A stretch of 64,000 nt of DNA from an uncultured Bradyrhizobium sp. (GTDB taxonomy: Bacteria > Pseudomonadota > Alphaproteobacteria > Rhizobiales > Xanthobacteraceae). The stretch spans positions 1 to 64,000 of the forward strand of contig NZ_CANSMR010000028.1 in NCBI RefSeq assembly GCF_947648125.1, written 5' to 3'. Under the pieces are notes generated by a model. That model saw only the letters and a program-made list of their open reading frames with translations. It made no database searches and had not been told where the DNA came from. A program made the position numbers and the translations under genes. Shown here in pieces: positions 1 through 9,514 of this stretch. Numbering within the stretch: position 1 is the stretch's first letter; each line of letters begins with the position of its first letter.

Positions 1-806
1 GCCGGCGGCGGGGCCGCTGCGGCCGGCTTTGCCGGTTCGGGCGTCATGATACTGACCGGCGGCGTCGAGGACGCGCTCGGAAACTCCGCATTGGTCGGCT
101 TGCCCGTGGGCATCGACGGTGGCAGCGCCGCGATCAGGCCGTTGGCAGCCGACGCCTGCGCGCCGGCCGGTGCGTTCCATGACGCCGCGTAGCGCGTGAC
201 CAGGTTCTCGTAGGTCCGCTCGTTCATGTTGTTGATGATCTGATGGTTGTCGCCGAGCGAGCGGAACGCGGGACACGCGGTCGGCGTGCAGTGGTCGCGG
301 GCCATCAGCGCGTAGGCCACGAGGCCGTAGCGGTCGTGCTCGATGGCGCGGCGCAGCGCTTGCAGTTCGGTGGTCGAATTGCGCTCCGCGGTTGCGATGT
401 CGCCCAGCGCGGTCAGGCGCGAGATCTGCGCCGCCGCATAGCTGACCGCCGCCGCGGCGGTATCAGACGAACCGAACAGCACCTTCTCGCAGGCATTGAG
501 AACGGCGTCTCCGGCGAGGTCATCGATGCAGGCCAGCGCCGGCGCGGTCTGGCTGCTGAATTGCGCCGTCCGTGTATCGGTCGGCGTCGCCTGCCCGCCC
601 GGCCCGAAGCCGCGGATCGTCGCGGCGACCGCAACCGCGATCGACAACAGCGTGATGACGGTCAGCGCGCCGTTGGCGACGGACTTTTCCGCGCGCAGCA
701 GCGTGACCAGAACGACAATCCCAAAAAAGCCCGCAGCGGCCAGCGTCAGCCACATCGGGAAGGTCGGTGAGCGCCAGATCTGATCCAGCGAGGAAGCCCA
801 ATTCAT
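1..806 (-). CDS. Partial hypothetical two-helix membrane protein
   Basis: The frame reads from an ATG at 806 leftwards to the window edge without a stop, so the C-terminus is missing. The first 268 residues show two hydrophobic segments (about 17-38 and 46-62). A periplasmic-looking, Ala/Thr-rich region follows, with regularly placed cysteines in its first half, and the visible end is rich in Pro and Ala. I do not recognise a named family. The two-helix anchor plus soluble domain suggests an inner-membrane-anchored exported protein. Long competing frames on both strands here are shadows of this one. Confidence 0.75.
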   Translation of the reverse strand, partial: MNWASSLDQIWRSPTFPMWLTLAAAGFFGIVVLVTLLRAEKSVANGALTVITLLSIAVAVAATIRGFGPGGQATPTDTRTAQFSSQTAPALACIDDLAGDAVLNACEKVLFGSSDTAAAAVSYAAAQISRLTALGDIATAERNSTTELQALRRAIEHDRYGLVAYALMARDHCTPTACPAFRSLGDNHQIINNMNERTYENLVTRYAASWNAPAGAQASAANGLIAALPPSMPTGKPTNAEFPSASSTPPVSIMTPEPAKPAAAAPPP

Positions 807-959
807 GCGCGATGTCCCTCAACGCAGCGTAAGCACAACCGGCGACGGCGGACGCCGCCATCCCGACGTCCAACCTTCAGCACAATGGGTCTGCGAACAG
901 GGCCTTTTGACGGCGACGGCGCGAAACCCGCTCCAGCCACCGGCTTGCGCACAACGCGT

Positions 960-1163
960 TCAGGACAGCGCCAGCTGACTCTCCTTGGCCACCCGTTCGA
1001 AAGCTTCAGTCGAGCTCTTGATACGATACTGGCAATCGTCACCATCGGTCGGCAGCAGGCGGATCACCTCATAGGTGCCGCTCGCAGCGGGGCGCGCCAC
1101 GTTGCTGGCCGTGAAATAGACGATCTCGCCAATCGAGTACTTATGCTTCAACGCCCTCTCCAT
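960..1163 (-). CDS. Small conserved hypothetical protein (67 aa)
   Basis: This 67-residue soluble protein begins MERALKHKYSIGEIVYF and ends with an acidic/basic helix. The pattern (short basic start, then a beta-rich segment with IGEIVYFTASN and GTYEVIRLLP) resembles small SH3-like proteins annotated as hypothetical in Bradyrhizobium. No catalytic motif is visible. It lies alone between the partial membrane protein and the YidB-like gene, all on the same strand. Confidence 0.65.
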   Translation of the reverse strand: MERALKHKYSIGEIVYFTASNVARPAASGTYEVIRLLPTDGDDCQYRIKSSTEAFERVAKESQLALS

Positions 1164-1399
1164 TTTCTTAGAGATTGCTGGCTGAGCTGACAGTCCCGAT
1201 AGCTCAAGCCGGCATTTTGAGAACCCTGCGGCAAGCTAGCACATCGCACCGCCCCAAATCCAGCAAGATTGGGGCATGGCGAAGGTGCGATTTTGCAGGT
1301 TTTTCAGGGCGATAGGCAGCAATTTACGTGCCAGTCAGAAATTGCCCGCTGCCACCGGCTGGAACCCGGAACCCGGTTCCACCGGCACGCGGCACGGCC

Positions 1400-1768
1400 T
1401 CAGGCGGTATGCGGCAGCTTGCCGTTGGGGCTCGCGCCGTCGACCGCAGCCGGAAGTTGCTGGGCCAGCACCTTGGACAGCTGGTCGACCGGAATGTTGA
1501 ACTTGGCGGCGAGCTGCTTGACGGTGTCGCTGCCCAGCACCTGCTGGAGCTGCTCGGCGGTGATCGGCAGATTCTGGCCGGTGCCGATCCAGGATTTGAC
1601 CTGGTCGCCGAGGCCAGCCTGCTCGAGCTTGGCGACGATCGCCGACAAGCCGCCCTGCCCGCCATTGCCCATCACCTGGCCCAGCACGACGGGGATCACG
1701 GCCGCCCCGAGCTGGCCAAGCAAGCCTTTCAGCTCCGGTGAATTCTCCAGGGAATCGAGAATGCCCAT
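1400..1768 (-). CDS. YidB-like DUF937 protein
   Basis: The 122-residue protein begins MGILDSLENSPELKGLLGQL. It continues with a Gly-rich segment (about residues 24-42) and a helical half containing GQNLPITAEQLQQVLG. That order is typical of the YidB/DUF937 family, whose function is poorly known. There is no signal peptide. The length fits the family (about 120-135 residues). It is transcribed alone. The family call is from motif resemblance only. Confidence 0.8.
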   Translation of the reverse strand: MGILDSLENSPELKGLLGQLGAAVIPVVLGQVMGNGGQGGLSAIVAKLEQAGLGDQVKSWIGTGQNLPITAEQLQQVLGSDTVKQLAAKFNIPVDQLSKVLAQQLPAAVDGASPNGKLPHTA

Positions 1769-1885
1769 GGTCTAAGTCCTTTCACGACTTGCAAAACTGG
1801 TCTTTCGGATTCGACGCCTTCGGCCCCGCGGCGTCAAGCCGCGATCTTTGCCGCCGCTGTCACAATTCGGCAGCGCAGGGACCGG

Positions 1886-2539
1886 TCAGGCGTCCTCGAA
1901 TCGCTCGATCCGCAGCGTCTCGGCCAGGCCGTCGCGGGTCCATTGCTGGAACGCCGGCAGCTGCATCATGGCATCGACATAATGCTGCGCCGCGGGCTTC
2001 ACCGGGATCGCGTAGGTGCGAAAACGATGCACCACGGGCGCGTACATCGCGTCCGCCCCGGAGAATGCGCCGAACAGGAACGGACCCTGCTTGCCGTAGC
2101 GCGCGTGGCAATCGGCCCAGATCTCCTCGATCCGCGCCACATTGGCCCGCGCATCGTCCGACAGCGCGACCGCGCGGATCGGCCGGTGCAGGTTCATGCC
2201 GCATTCGCTGCGCAGCGGCACGAAGCCGGAGTGCATCTCCGCCGAGATCGCGCGGGCATGCGCGCGCGCGGCGCGATCCGACGGCCACAGCTTCGCTTCG
2301 GGAAACTTCTCGGCGAGATACTCGATGATCGCCAGCGAATCCCACACCGTGACGTCGCCGTCGATCAGCGTCGGTACCTTGCCGGCCTTGCTGAAAGAGA
2401 GGATGCGGTCCTTGTCGGCCTGGTCGGTGTAGAGCGGAACGAAGATTTCCTCGAACGGGATGTCGTTGGCGCGCAGCGCCAGCCAGGGCCGCATCGACCA
2501 TGACGAATAGTTCTTGTTGCCGATGACGAGCTTGAGCAT
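1886..2539 (-). CDS. Glutathione S-transferase family protein
   Basis: The 217-residue protein starts MLKLVIGNKNYSSWSMRPWL. The SSWS motif at residues 12-15 is the expected active-site Ser region of YfcF/zeta-like GSTs. The N-terminal thioredoxin fold shows the conserved cis-Pro stretch GKVPTLIDGD and the DSLAIIEYLAEKFP motif. The rest is the all-helical GST C-domain. I chose the ATG at 2539 over an upstream one (2602) because the added 21 residues do not look like GST and the family starts at this MLKLVIG. It probably conjugates or reduces electrophiles with glutathione; the substrate is unknown. Confidence 0.88.
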   Translation of the reverse strand: MLKLVIGNKNYSSWSMRPWLALRANDIPFEEIFVPLYTDQADKDRILSFSKAGKVPTLIDGDVTVWDSLAIIEYLAEKFPEAKLWPSDRAARAHARAISAEMHSGFVPLRSECGMNLHRPIRAVALSDDARANVARIEEIWADCHARYGKQGPFLFGAFSGADAMYAPVVHRFRTYAIPVKPAAQHYVDAMMQLPAFQQWTRDGLAETLRIERFEDA

Positions 2540-2657
2540 GCCTGTGAATCCTGTTGCCACGCCAGTTTGCCATAGTGCATTGCACGCGTTCAACCTGTAC
2601 ATGACGCGGGATGCAGCGCGGCGCGGACCGGCCGCACGTTGACGAAGGAAGGCACCA

Positions 2658-3335
2658 ATGACCGGCTATTGGGTCGACATCCTGGCCGTCGGCTTCTTTG
2701 CGCTGGAATGGCTGGTCTACGCCATCACGCTGGAGCACACCGCCTACGGACGCGACAGCCTGTCGGCGCGGATGCATGTCTATCGCGAGATCTGGGTGCG
2801 CAATCTGCTCAACCGCGACGCGCGGATGGTCGACATGCAGATCATGGCGAGCCTGCAGAACGGCACCGCGTTCTTCGCCTCGACCAGCCTGATCGCGATC
2901 GGCGGGGCGCTGGCGCTGCTGCGCGCGACCAGCGACGCTCTCGCGGTGCTCGGTGCGCTGCCGGTCAACCTGACGCCCTCGCCCGCGCTGTGGGAGATCA
3001 AGTGCATCGGGCTGATCCTGATCTTCATCTACACGTTTTTCAAATTCGCCTGGGCCTATCGCCTGTTCAACTATGTCGCGATCCTGTTCGGTGCGATGCC
3101 GCCGGCCAGCCAGCGCGATACGCCGGAGGCCGAGGCGCATGTGATCCGCACCACGCGGCTGTTCGAGACCGCGGGCCGCCACTTCAACCGCGGCCAGCGC
3201 GCATTCTTCTTCGCGCTCGCCTATCTCGGCTGGTTCGTCAGCCCCTGGGTGCTGATCGCCACGACAGCCGCGGTCGTCATCGTGATCTGGCGCCGGCAGT
3301 TCGCCTCGAATGCCTGGCAGGCGATGGGAAGCTGA
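2658..3335 (+). CDS. DUF599 family inner-membrane protein
   Basis: The 225-residue polytopic protein has hydrophobic segments at about 5-22, 68-90, 112-140 and 195-215. It shows the DUF599 hallmarks near the start (ALEWLVYAITLEHT) and in the middle (RMHVYREIWVRNLLNRDARMVDMQ, split here only as a description of residues 38-61). The function of the family is unknown. The gene converges on the TolA-like gene, leaving only 13 bases between the two stop codons, so any terminator must lie inside coding sequence. Confidence 0.85.
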   Translation: MTGYWVDILAVGFFALEWLVYAITLEHTAYGRDSLSARMHVYREIWVRNLLNRDARMVDMQIMASLQNGTAFFASTSLIAIGGALALLRATSDALAVLGALPVNLTPSPALWEIKCIGLILIFIYTFFKFAWAYRLFNYVAILFGAMPPASQRDTPEAEAHVIRTTRLFETAGRHFNRGQRAFFFALAYLGWFVSPWVLIATTAAVVIVIWRRQFASNAWQAMGS

Positions 3336-3348
3336 GACTTGCCTCGCC

Positions 3349-4248
3349 CTACGATGCGAAATCGCGCGGCGTGAAGTCGAGGTCGAGCACCTTCCATTCG
3401 CCGTAGCGATCCCGCGGCAGCATCGCATAAGGCTGGCAGGCTTGCAGCGCCTCGGTCGCGCTCTTGAGCAGCAGCGGCCCCTTTTCCGATGCGGTGGCTT
3501 CGATCAGCAACGGCGATGCGCCGAGCTTGCCGTCGGGCTTCATGAACACCCTGAGCTTGATCCTGACGTCATCGCCGGTGCTCAGCGTCGCCGGGAGCTT
3601 CATGCAGCTCTTCAGATGACGGCGGAATTCGGCCACCACGCTGGAGCCGACGTCGGCCTGCTCGGTGGCGGCGGCGTCGAAATTGTCCTTGCCGGGACCG
3701 GGGCCGTGCGGCGCATCGGCCGGCAGCTTCACGGGGATGTCGGGCGGCAAACCGAGCATGACATTGTATTTGACGGAGAGGTCAGGCTCGGGCTGCGCAT
3801 AGGCAGGTTGCGACGGCGGCGCCGCTTGCTGCGCCGTCGGCTGGGGCATCGGCGGCGTCTGGGATGCCGGCGTCTGCGGTGCCGGCGGCTCGACCGCGGC
3901 GTGCTGCGGCGCCGGGCTGGGTTTGGGCTCCGGCGGTGTCGCCTGCTTCTGCTGCTGTGCCTGCTGCGGCTGCGGTGCTGGCGCTTGCGCCGATGGTTCG
4001 GACTTGGCTGTGTCCACCGGTTTGTCGAGCGACGGCAACTGGAACTCGGGCGTCGGCGACGGGCTCGGCACCGGATCGGGCTTGATTTCGCTCTTGGCGA
4101 CCTCCTGCGGCGTCACGATCTCGACCGGCACCGTGTCAGCGGCGACGGGATCGAACTGATGCACCTCCGAATACAGGAAAATCAGCGCGAGCAGCATCAG
4201 GTGCACGAACACCGACGCCATCAGATCCGCGTTTGGCCGAAACTTCAT
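3349..4248 (-). CDS. TolA/TonB-like envelope protein with Pro/Gln-rich linker
   Basis: The 299-residue protein has a short cytoplasmic start, one hydrophobic segment (about 11-29) and an acidic patch. A long Pro/Ala/Gln/Lys linker follows (about 50-155), and the end is a compact globular domain with conserved cysteines (about 195-290). This layout matches TolA/TonB energy-transducing proteins, which span the periplasm and are driven by an ExbB/ExbD or TolQ/TolR motor. No motor genes are nearby. Annotation as a cell-envelope integrity protein is reasonable, but the exact role is inferred from architecture. Confidence 0.75.
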   Translation of the reverse strand: MKFRPNADLMASVFVHLMLLALIFLYSEVHQFDPVAADTVPVEIVTPQEVAKSEIKPDPVPSPSPTPEFQLPSLDKPVDTAKSEPSAQAPAPQPQQAQQQKQATPPEPKPSPAPQHAAVEPPAPQTPASQTPPMPQPTAQQAAPPSQPAYAQPEPDLSVKYNVMLGLPPDIPVKLPADAPHGPGPGKDNFDAAATEQADVGSSVVAEFRRHLKSCMKLPATLSTGDDVRIKLRVFMKPDGKLGASPLLIEATASEKGPLLLKSATEALQACQPYAMLPRDRYGEWKVLDLDFTPRDFAS

Positions 4249-4456
4249 CCCGCTCGATCACATCAGTGTCGTCTCCCCGCCGGTCACAATACCGGGTGGA
4301 ACCCGCCTGCCTCAATCCCCATTCGATGCAAAACCGCAATCGGCCAGCGCGCAATAGCATGATCCGGACCGCTGCCCAGCCCTTTTCCGCGCGGCGATTC
4401 ACAGGCAAGGACCCAATGCGCCATGGGGCCATCAGATGGGACCGTCAGATCGGCCG

Positions 4457-5242
4457 TCAGCGCGCGGCCGCGCTCCCGATTGCCGAAATCTCGCCCATGT
4501 CCTCATCCGACAACTCGAAGTCGAAGATGTCCATATTTTCCTGGAGCCGCTCGAGCTTCGAGGTGCGCGGGATCGCGGAAACATTCTGCTGCACCAGCCA
4601 GCGCAGGCAGACCTGGGCGGCCGTCTTGCGATAACGGTCGCCGATCCGCGCCAACGCGCGGTCGCCCTTGACGCGTCCCTTCGCGATCGGGCTGTAGGCG
4701 ACGAATGCCATGCCATGGCGTGCGCAGGCCTCGATCACATCGGTCTGGCCCAGATAAGGATGGTACTCGACCTGATCGCAGGCGAGCGGCTCGGGGCACG
4801 CCGCCACCGCCTCCTCGATCAGCGCCACGTTGAAGTTCGAGACCCCGATATGCCGCGCCAGTCCCGCCTGCTTGACCCGCGCCAGCGCGCCGAGCGTCTC
4901 GGCAAGCGGCACGTGCGAATGCGGCCAATGCAGCAGCAACAGATCCACCTCGGTCAGGCGCAGCCGCGCCAGACTCTCTTTGGCGGAACGTTCGAGATCC
5001 TTCGCCATGAAATGCGTGGTCCAGATCTTGGTGGTCAGGAACACATCGTCGCGCTTGATGCCGGAGGCGCGCAGCCCCTCGCCGACCTCGCGCTCGTTGT
5101 CATAGATCTGGGCGGTGTCGATGTGCCGGTAACCGAGCCGCAGCGCCTGCTCGACGATGCGGGCGCAGGTCCGCCCGCGCAGCTCCCAGGTGCCGAGCCC
5201 GATCGCGGGAATTCTGGCACCGTTGCCTTCGACGACATTCAT
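4457..5242 (-). CDS. Aldo/keto reductase
   Basis: The 261-residue protein is an NADPH-dependent aldo/keto reductase with the full catalytic tetrad: D42 and Y47 (in DTAQIYDNE), K72 (TTKIW) and H105 (LLLLHWPH). The family fingerprint around GVSNFN and the NADPH-binding IPRTSKLERLQEN stretch near the C-terminus are present. The length is slightly shorter than the usual 270-280 because of a trimmed C-terminal loop. It resembles 2,5-diketo-gluconate/methylglyoxal reductases (DkgB-like). It is monocistronic by appearance. Confidence 0.92.
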   Translation of the reverse strand: MNVVEGNGARIPAIGLGTWELRGRTCARIVEQALRLGYRHIDTAQIYDNEREVGEGLRASGIKRDDVFLTTKIWTTHFMAKDLERSAKESLARLRLTEVDLLLLHWPHSHVPLAETLGALARVKQAGLARHIGVSNFNVALIEEAVAACPEPLACDQVEYHPYLGQTDVIEACARHGMAFVAYSPIAKGRVKGDRALARIGDRYRKTAAQVCLRWLVQQNVSAIPRTSKLERLQENMDIFDFELSDEDMGEISAIGSAAAR

Positions 5243-5314
5243 GCGCCCATTATGCGCGCCTGACGAAGGCCTGCCAACTCACGTATGGGTTCCGCGGCGA
5301 GCCGTCGCGACCGC

Positions 5315-6646
5315 TCACCGCTCCGGCTGATAACCGTCGGTCAGCGTCTTCAGGAAGGCGATGATGTCGGCTTCATCCTGCGCGGTCATCGCAGGGGTGT
5401 CGCCGAGATGACGCTCGAACGGCGGATCGCTGACGTCGACATTGCCGTGATGCTTCTCCGGCAGGTCGTCGTATTTGCGCACGGTACCGTCGGCTGCACG
5501 CGGGTAGACCTTCTCCGGATTGGTATCGCGGAAGTTATAGAAATCGAGCACCTGCTCGAGGCTCGTGAAGACGCCGTTGTGGAAGAACACGCGCCGGGTC
5601 GCGGTGTTGCGCAAGGTCGGCGTCAGAAACATCCCGCAATATTGCGTCTGCTCGACAATGTCGGTGCGATACGGGCCGCAGACCCCAAGATCGAAACGAT
5701 TGGGATCACGGTTGCTGGCGAGCGCGGCGTTGCGCGGCGCGCCAAGCGCCTCGTACTGGTGGTCGGTGAACAGCGGCGGCAGGCCGTCGCGGGTCGGCGC
5801 CGAGGTATGGCAGCCGCCGCAATTGGCCTTGTCCGGATCGTTGAACAATTGCAGGCCGCGCAGCTCGCTCTCGCTCAACCGCGTCTTGCCTTCCAGCCAG
5901 TAGTCGAACTTGCTGGTGTAGGGATGGAAGCTCGGCTCCTCGACCTGAAAGCGCGCGACCGCGAACATCGCCTCCGCGACAAGCAACCGCGTATTGTCGA
6001 ACACCTGAGCGCCGAACAGTTCGGCAAAGCGCGGAGCGTAGCTCGCCTGGCGCAGCTTCTGCGCCACCACGTCGATACTGCCGCCGTCCATCTCATTGGG
6101 ATCAAGCAGCGGGAAGATCGCCTGGTCCTGCAACGTATCGGCGCGGCCGTCCCAGAACAGTCCGCCCTGCGGCACGATGTTGACCGCCGACGCCGCGGTC
6201 CCGGTCGCGACCTTTTTCGCACGCGCAGCCTGCTGGCCCGCCGCGGCCAGTTGCGCGAAGTCGACGAGATTGTCGTCCTCGTCCTTCTCGGGTCCGATGC
6301 TGAAATTCGGCTGGCGTTCCAGATAGGTCAGGCCGGGAACGGCGCGCGTTCCCTGCCGCGATTGCGCAGGCCCGCCGAACATGACCGCCGCATCGTTGGG
6401 CGGACCGTAAGCGTGGTCCGGACTGTGGCAGGACGCGCATGACAATGCGCCCGACGAGGACAGCGACGCGTCAAAGAAGATCTTCTGGCCGAGCTGCGCC
6501 ATGCCGGACAGCGGGGCGACCGGCGGACGCCTGAGCTGCACCGGATGCGGATTCGTCCCCGGAAGTCCTTGGGTCTCGACTGCCGCAACGGCGCCGGCCA
6601 TGCAGAGCAGGCCGGCGCCGAGAAGCCACAACATGCGGCCGTTCAT
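5315..6646 (-). CDS. Di-haem cytochrome c peroxidase/MauG-family protein
   Basis: The 443-residue exported protein has an N-terminal signal sequence (about 1-23) and two c-type haem-binding motifs, C70-x-x-C73-H74 and C276-x-x-C279-H280. The spacing and the family motifs (LFWDGRADTLQDQA, FLTPTLRNTA) place it in the bacterial di-haem peroxidase/MauG superfamily. It acts in the periplasm, either reducing peroxide or oxidising a protein or organic partner. It follows the phosphoesterase gene with a 24-base gap, so the two are probably co-transcribed, which hints at a shared physiological setting such as phosphate or calcium stress. Confidence 0.9.
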   Translation of the reverse strand: MNGRMLWLLGAGLLCMAGAVAAVETQGLPGTNPHPVQLRRPPVAPLSGMAQLGQKIFFDASLSSSGALSCASCHSPDHAYGPPNDAAVMFGGPAQSRQGTRAVPGLTYLERQPNFSIGPEKDEDDNLVDFAQLAAAGQQAARAKKVATGTAASAVNIVPQGGLFWDGRADTLQDQAIFPLLDPNEMDGGSIDVVAQKLRQASYAPRFAELFGAQVFDNTRLLVAEAMFAVARFQVEEPSFHPYTSKFDYWLEGKTRLSESELRGLQLFNDPDKANCGGCHTSAPTRDGLPPLFTDHQYEALGAPRNAALASNRDPNRFDLGVCGPYRTDIVEQTQYCGMFLTPTLRNTATRRVFFHNGVFTSLEQVLDFYNFRDTNPEKVYPRAADGTVRKYDDLPEKHHGNVDVSDPPFERHLGDTPAMTAQDEADIIAFLKTLTDGYQPER

Positions 6647-6670
6647 ATGACGTCCAGTGATCCCAGATCG

Positions 6671-8365
6671 TTAGTGGTGATGATCATCAGACGGGCTGAC
6701 GATGACCGTGCCGGCCGTCGGATCGAGGAACAGCTTGTTCTGCCGATCGTCATCGTCGCGATCGTGGCCATGATCGAAGTCGAACATGTCCGTGATCGAT
6801 TCGACGCTGTCGTCGAACGAGCCGCCGCCGAGACGCTGGCCGTGCAGCCAGTTGTCCTCGATGAAGCGCACCACGGACGCCTGCGAGATGCGCGTATGGC
6901 TGACGAAGTTCTTCTTGGCGAAGGGCGAGATCACCAGGAACGGGGTCCGCGTACCGGGACCGCAGCGGCCGTTCACCGGCTGGCCGTTGAGGCCGTTCGG
7001 CTGCGTCTGCTTGCCGATGCCGCGGCCGCACTGGCCGGGACCGTTGACCTGATCGGCGGTCGGATCATACGAAGCGCTGGTCGGCGCAATGTACTGGTGG
7101 TCGTACCAGCCGTCGGAGTCGTCATAGGTGATGATGACTGCGGTCTCGCGCCACTCCTTCTGCTTCTGCAGGAAGTTGATCAGCTCGACATTGCCGGCCT
7201 GCTCGTCGAGTGGATCGGAGTTGCCGGGATGACCGTCCTGATAGGCAGGCATCTTGATGTAGGAGACGGCCGGGAAGTTGCCGGCTTTCACGGAGGCGTA
7301 GAAGTCCTCGAGATCGTAGGCATGATTGGCCGGATCGAGCGTCTTGCTGCCGGGAACGTAGGTGTGGCCCACAGCGTTCACCGAGCTCGGCCGCGCATGG
7401 GTCGGGTTGGCGGTCGACTTGTAGTACTGGAACCAGGCGTGGTGCGGGATGTAGTCCACGATGGTGCCGTTGACGTTGCTCGAGAACGTGCTGCGGCCGC
7501 AGTTGGTGGTGCCGTTGCTGTTCTTGAGCGTCAGGTCGAAGCCGCCCATGAAGCTGCCCCAGCTGATGTGCTCGGCGTTGAGCAGGTCGCCGATGTTCTT
7601 GCTGGTCATCAAGACCTGGCTCGTCGTGCTCGAGCAGGAGTCGTAAGCAGGGTCGGTATCACCGATCAGCGTCAGGCCGCCCTGGCCGTCCGCAATCGAC
7701 GATGACGTGCCGACAATGTTCTGCGCACCGTTGGTCTGGCCGGACACCACCTCGAGCGCGCCGGGCGTCGACGGACCGAAGGTGTCGGTCCAGTTGTTGT
7801 CGCTCATCGCGAAGTTCTGTGCGTAATTCCAGAACGCGGTGACGGTGTTGCCGTCGAAATAACCCATCACCTGGCCGTTGGTGCCGAAGGCGCCGACGCC
7901 GCCGGCGGTGCCGCGACCGGTGAATTCCGGAAACAGGTCTTCCTTGCCGTTGTCGACCGCCTGCTGCTCAGGCGTATAGGCGTGGTTCTGCGAGCGCGTG
8001 TTGGCCTGCGTGCGATCGAGGCGGAACGGATTCGTCGCGCCGGCGCCGTTGGCCGGATTGGTGTTCGGGTTGTTGGTCAGCAGATTGGCGGTGGCGAGGT
8101 TGTTGACCTTCGGCGTATGCGGCTTCGCAGTGAACGGAATCGAGCCGGTCGGGTTGGCCGCATTCGGGTAGGTCGCGAAATAATGATCGAACGAGCGGTT
8201 CTCGTTGAAGATGACGACGAGATGCTTGATCGGAGTTGCGGTGTGAATGTCGCGCGGATGACGATGATCGTGGTCTCTATCATCGTCGTGAGCGGCGGCG
8301 CTGCACACAACTGCAGCAGCAGCGACCAGACAGACTCCGACCGTCGAAAGAAATTTGGCTTTCAC
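6671..8365 (-). CDS. Secreted phosphoesterase (phospholipase C/acid phosphatase family)
   Basis: The 564-residue protein has a signal peptide (1-25) followed by an Asp/His-rich stretch. The phosphoesterase-family fingerprint NENRSFDHYF (residues 54-63), a central ITYDDSDGWYDH motif and a late TPFLVISPFAK motif identify the PF04185-type fold (non-specific phospholipase C and acid phosphatases). It is probably periplasmic or extracellular and metal-dependent. The mature N-terminus and the C-terminus are both unusually His/Asp-rich and could bind extra metal. It is the first gene of an apparent two-gene operon with the di-haem peroxidase. Confidence 0.88.
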   Translation of the reverse strand: MKAKFLSTVGVCLVAAAAVVCSAAAHDDDRDHDHRHPRDIHTATPIKHLVVIFNENRSFDHYFATYPNAANPTGSIPFTAKPHTPKVNNLATANLLTNNPNTNPANGAGATNPFRLDRTQANTRSQNHAYTPEQQAVDNGKEDLFPEFTGRGTAGGVGAFGTNGQVMGYFDGNTVTAFWNYAQNFAMSDNNWTDTFGPSTPGALEVVSGQTNGAQNIVGTSSSIADGQGGLTLIGDTDPAYDSCSSTTSQVLMTSKNIGDLLNAEHISWGSFMGGFDLTLKNSNGTTNCGRSTFSSNVNGTIVDYIPHHAWFQYYKSTANPTHARPSSVNAVGHTYVPGSKTLDPANHAYDLEDFYASVKAGNFPAVSYIKMPAYQDGHPGNSDPLDEQAGNVELINFLQKQKEWRETAVIITYDDSDGWYDHQYIAPTSASYDPTADQVNGPGQCGRGIGKQTQPNGLNGQPVNGRCGPGTRTPFLVISPFAKKNFVSHTRISQASVVRFIEDNWLHGQRLGGGSFDDSVESITDMFDFDHGHDRDDDDRQNKLFLDPTAGTVIVSPSDDHHH

Positions 8366-8732
8366 CGTAGTGCCCCTTGATTTTACAGATTTGTGACGTC
8401 GACCTGCGACAAGTTAGCCATCACGGGTGACAGGTCTGTGTCAGTCTTGTGCAATCACCAATCAATGCGATGCGAACAGCGTGCGCGCATTTCGCATCGG
8501 TTGCAGCAAGCATCGGCGCAGCAATCTGCGCGCGTACCATGCTTCTCCCTGTCGACCCTAATGCGGCGCGGCCATGTGCCGACGCTGCATCGGACGAAAG
8601 GTGCGCGGGCACGGCGCGCGAGCATTGCAATGGACGCGCAAGACACCGGCGGCTGAGCGGCGACGGGGCGGCTCGGTCGACTCGGTAGAGTCGTAGGATG
8701 AGCCCGCTCATGCGCGGTGACTCTCACCTGAG
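8366..8732. other. Intergenic stretch, no gene seen
   Basis: About 367 bases lie between the phosphoesterase start and the WYL regulator stop. They must hold the phosphoesterase promoter near 8366-8450. Short open frames here on both strands have no recognisable protein character. I see no clear terminator hairpin or repeat. Confidence 0.5.
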
Positions 8733-9431
8733 CTATTCGGTCGATGGACGACGTTCGGCGCCAACTTGGATTCGCCATTGCTTGACGAGATCGCGGCGAC
8801 GACCCGGATAGCGCTCCGGCTTCACCCGGACCTTTTCGATTCGATCCGCTCGAAACGAACGGAAGTCGTTTCTCATTTCACACCAGCCCGCGATGATTCG
8901 CCGGGAATCGAAAAACGCCACGGCGATCGGCCAAATGACTCGGGTGGTTTTCTCACCTTTGGGGTCGCGGTACACGATCGAAAGCTTGTGTTGATCCTGC
9001 ATCGCTCTGCGCACAGTCCCAAGGTCGACGGCTTCCGCTCGCTTCGGCCTGCGGGCCACGTGAAATGCGTTGTCGTGCAGCTTGTGTTGCAGTTCCGCGG
9101 GAAGGACAGCCCCGATCTTCACGAGCGCTTCACGCGCCGCGAACGCGAACTCCTCGTCGGTCTGACGAGATACCCACTGCGCCCCGAGCGCCAGGGCCTG
9201 GATTTCCTGCTCGGAGAACATCAACGGCGGCAGCAGAAAGCCCGGCTGCAGCACATAGCCGAGCCCCCGCTCCCCGTCGATTCGAGCCCCCAGCGCCTGC
9301 AACTCGGCGATGTCGCGATAGAGCGTTCGCAGCGACACACCCGCTTCTTCCGCAAGCTTGCTGCCGGCCACCGGATAGCGGTGTCGCCGCAGGATTTGCA
9401 TGAGATCGAATAGCCGCTGGCTCTTGGACAT
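8733..9431 (-). CDS. YafY-type HTH/WYL transcriptional regulator
   Basis: The 232-residue protein has an N-terminal winged helix (about 1-60) with the typical start MSKSQRLFDLMQILRRHRYP and the recognition region SLRTLYRDIAELQALGA. A WYL sensor domain follows (about 140-215; the region around VIWPIAVAFFDSRRIIAGW). These regulators bind small ligands or nucleic acids through WYL and usually repress neighbouring genes. It is last in a same-strand run with the oxidoreductase, NTF2-like and GST genes, so it may control that detoxification group. Confidence 0.9.
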   Translation of the reverse strand: MSKSQRLFDLMQILRRHRYPVAGSKLAEEAGVSLRTLYRDIAELQALGARIDGERGLGYVLQPGFLLPPLMFSEQEIQALALGAQWVSRQTDEEFAFAAREALVKIGAVLPAELQHKLHDNAFHVARRPKRAEAVDLGTVRRAMQDQHKLSIVYRDPKGEKTTRVIWPIAVAFFDSRRIIAGWCEMRNDFRSFRADRIEKVRVKPERYPGRRRDLVKQWRIQVGAERRPSTE

Positions 9432-9514
9432 GTTGCCAATCTAGCACAGGTCCTGCCAGAATGTGGCAGTAGCGCTGCGCAATCGGGCGTACCAGCACCC
9501 ACGGCCAGAACCTG

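Noticed and set aside
1860..3428. 522-aa minus-strand frame
   Set aside because: It overlaps the GST and DUF599 genes in another frame, is Arg-rich and has no family features.
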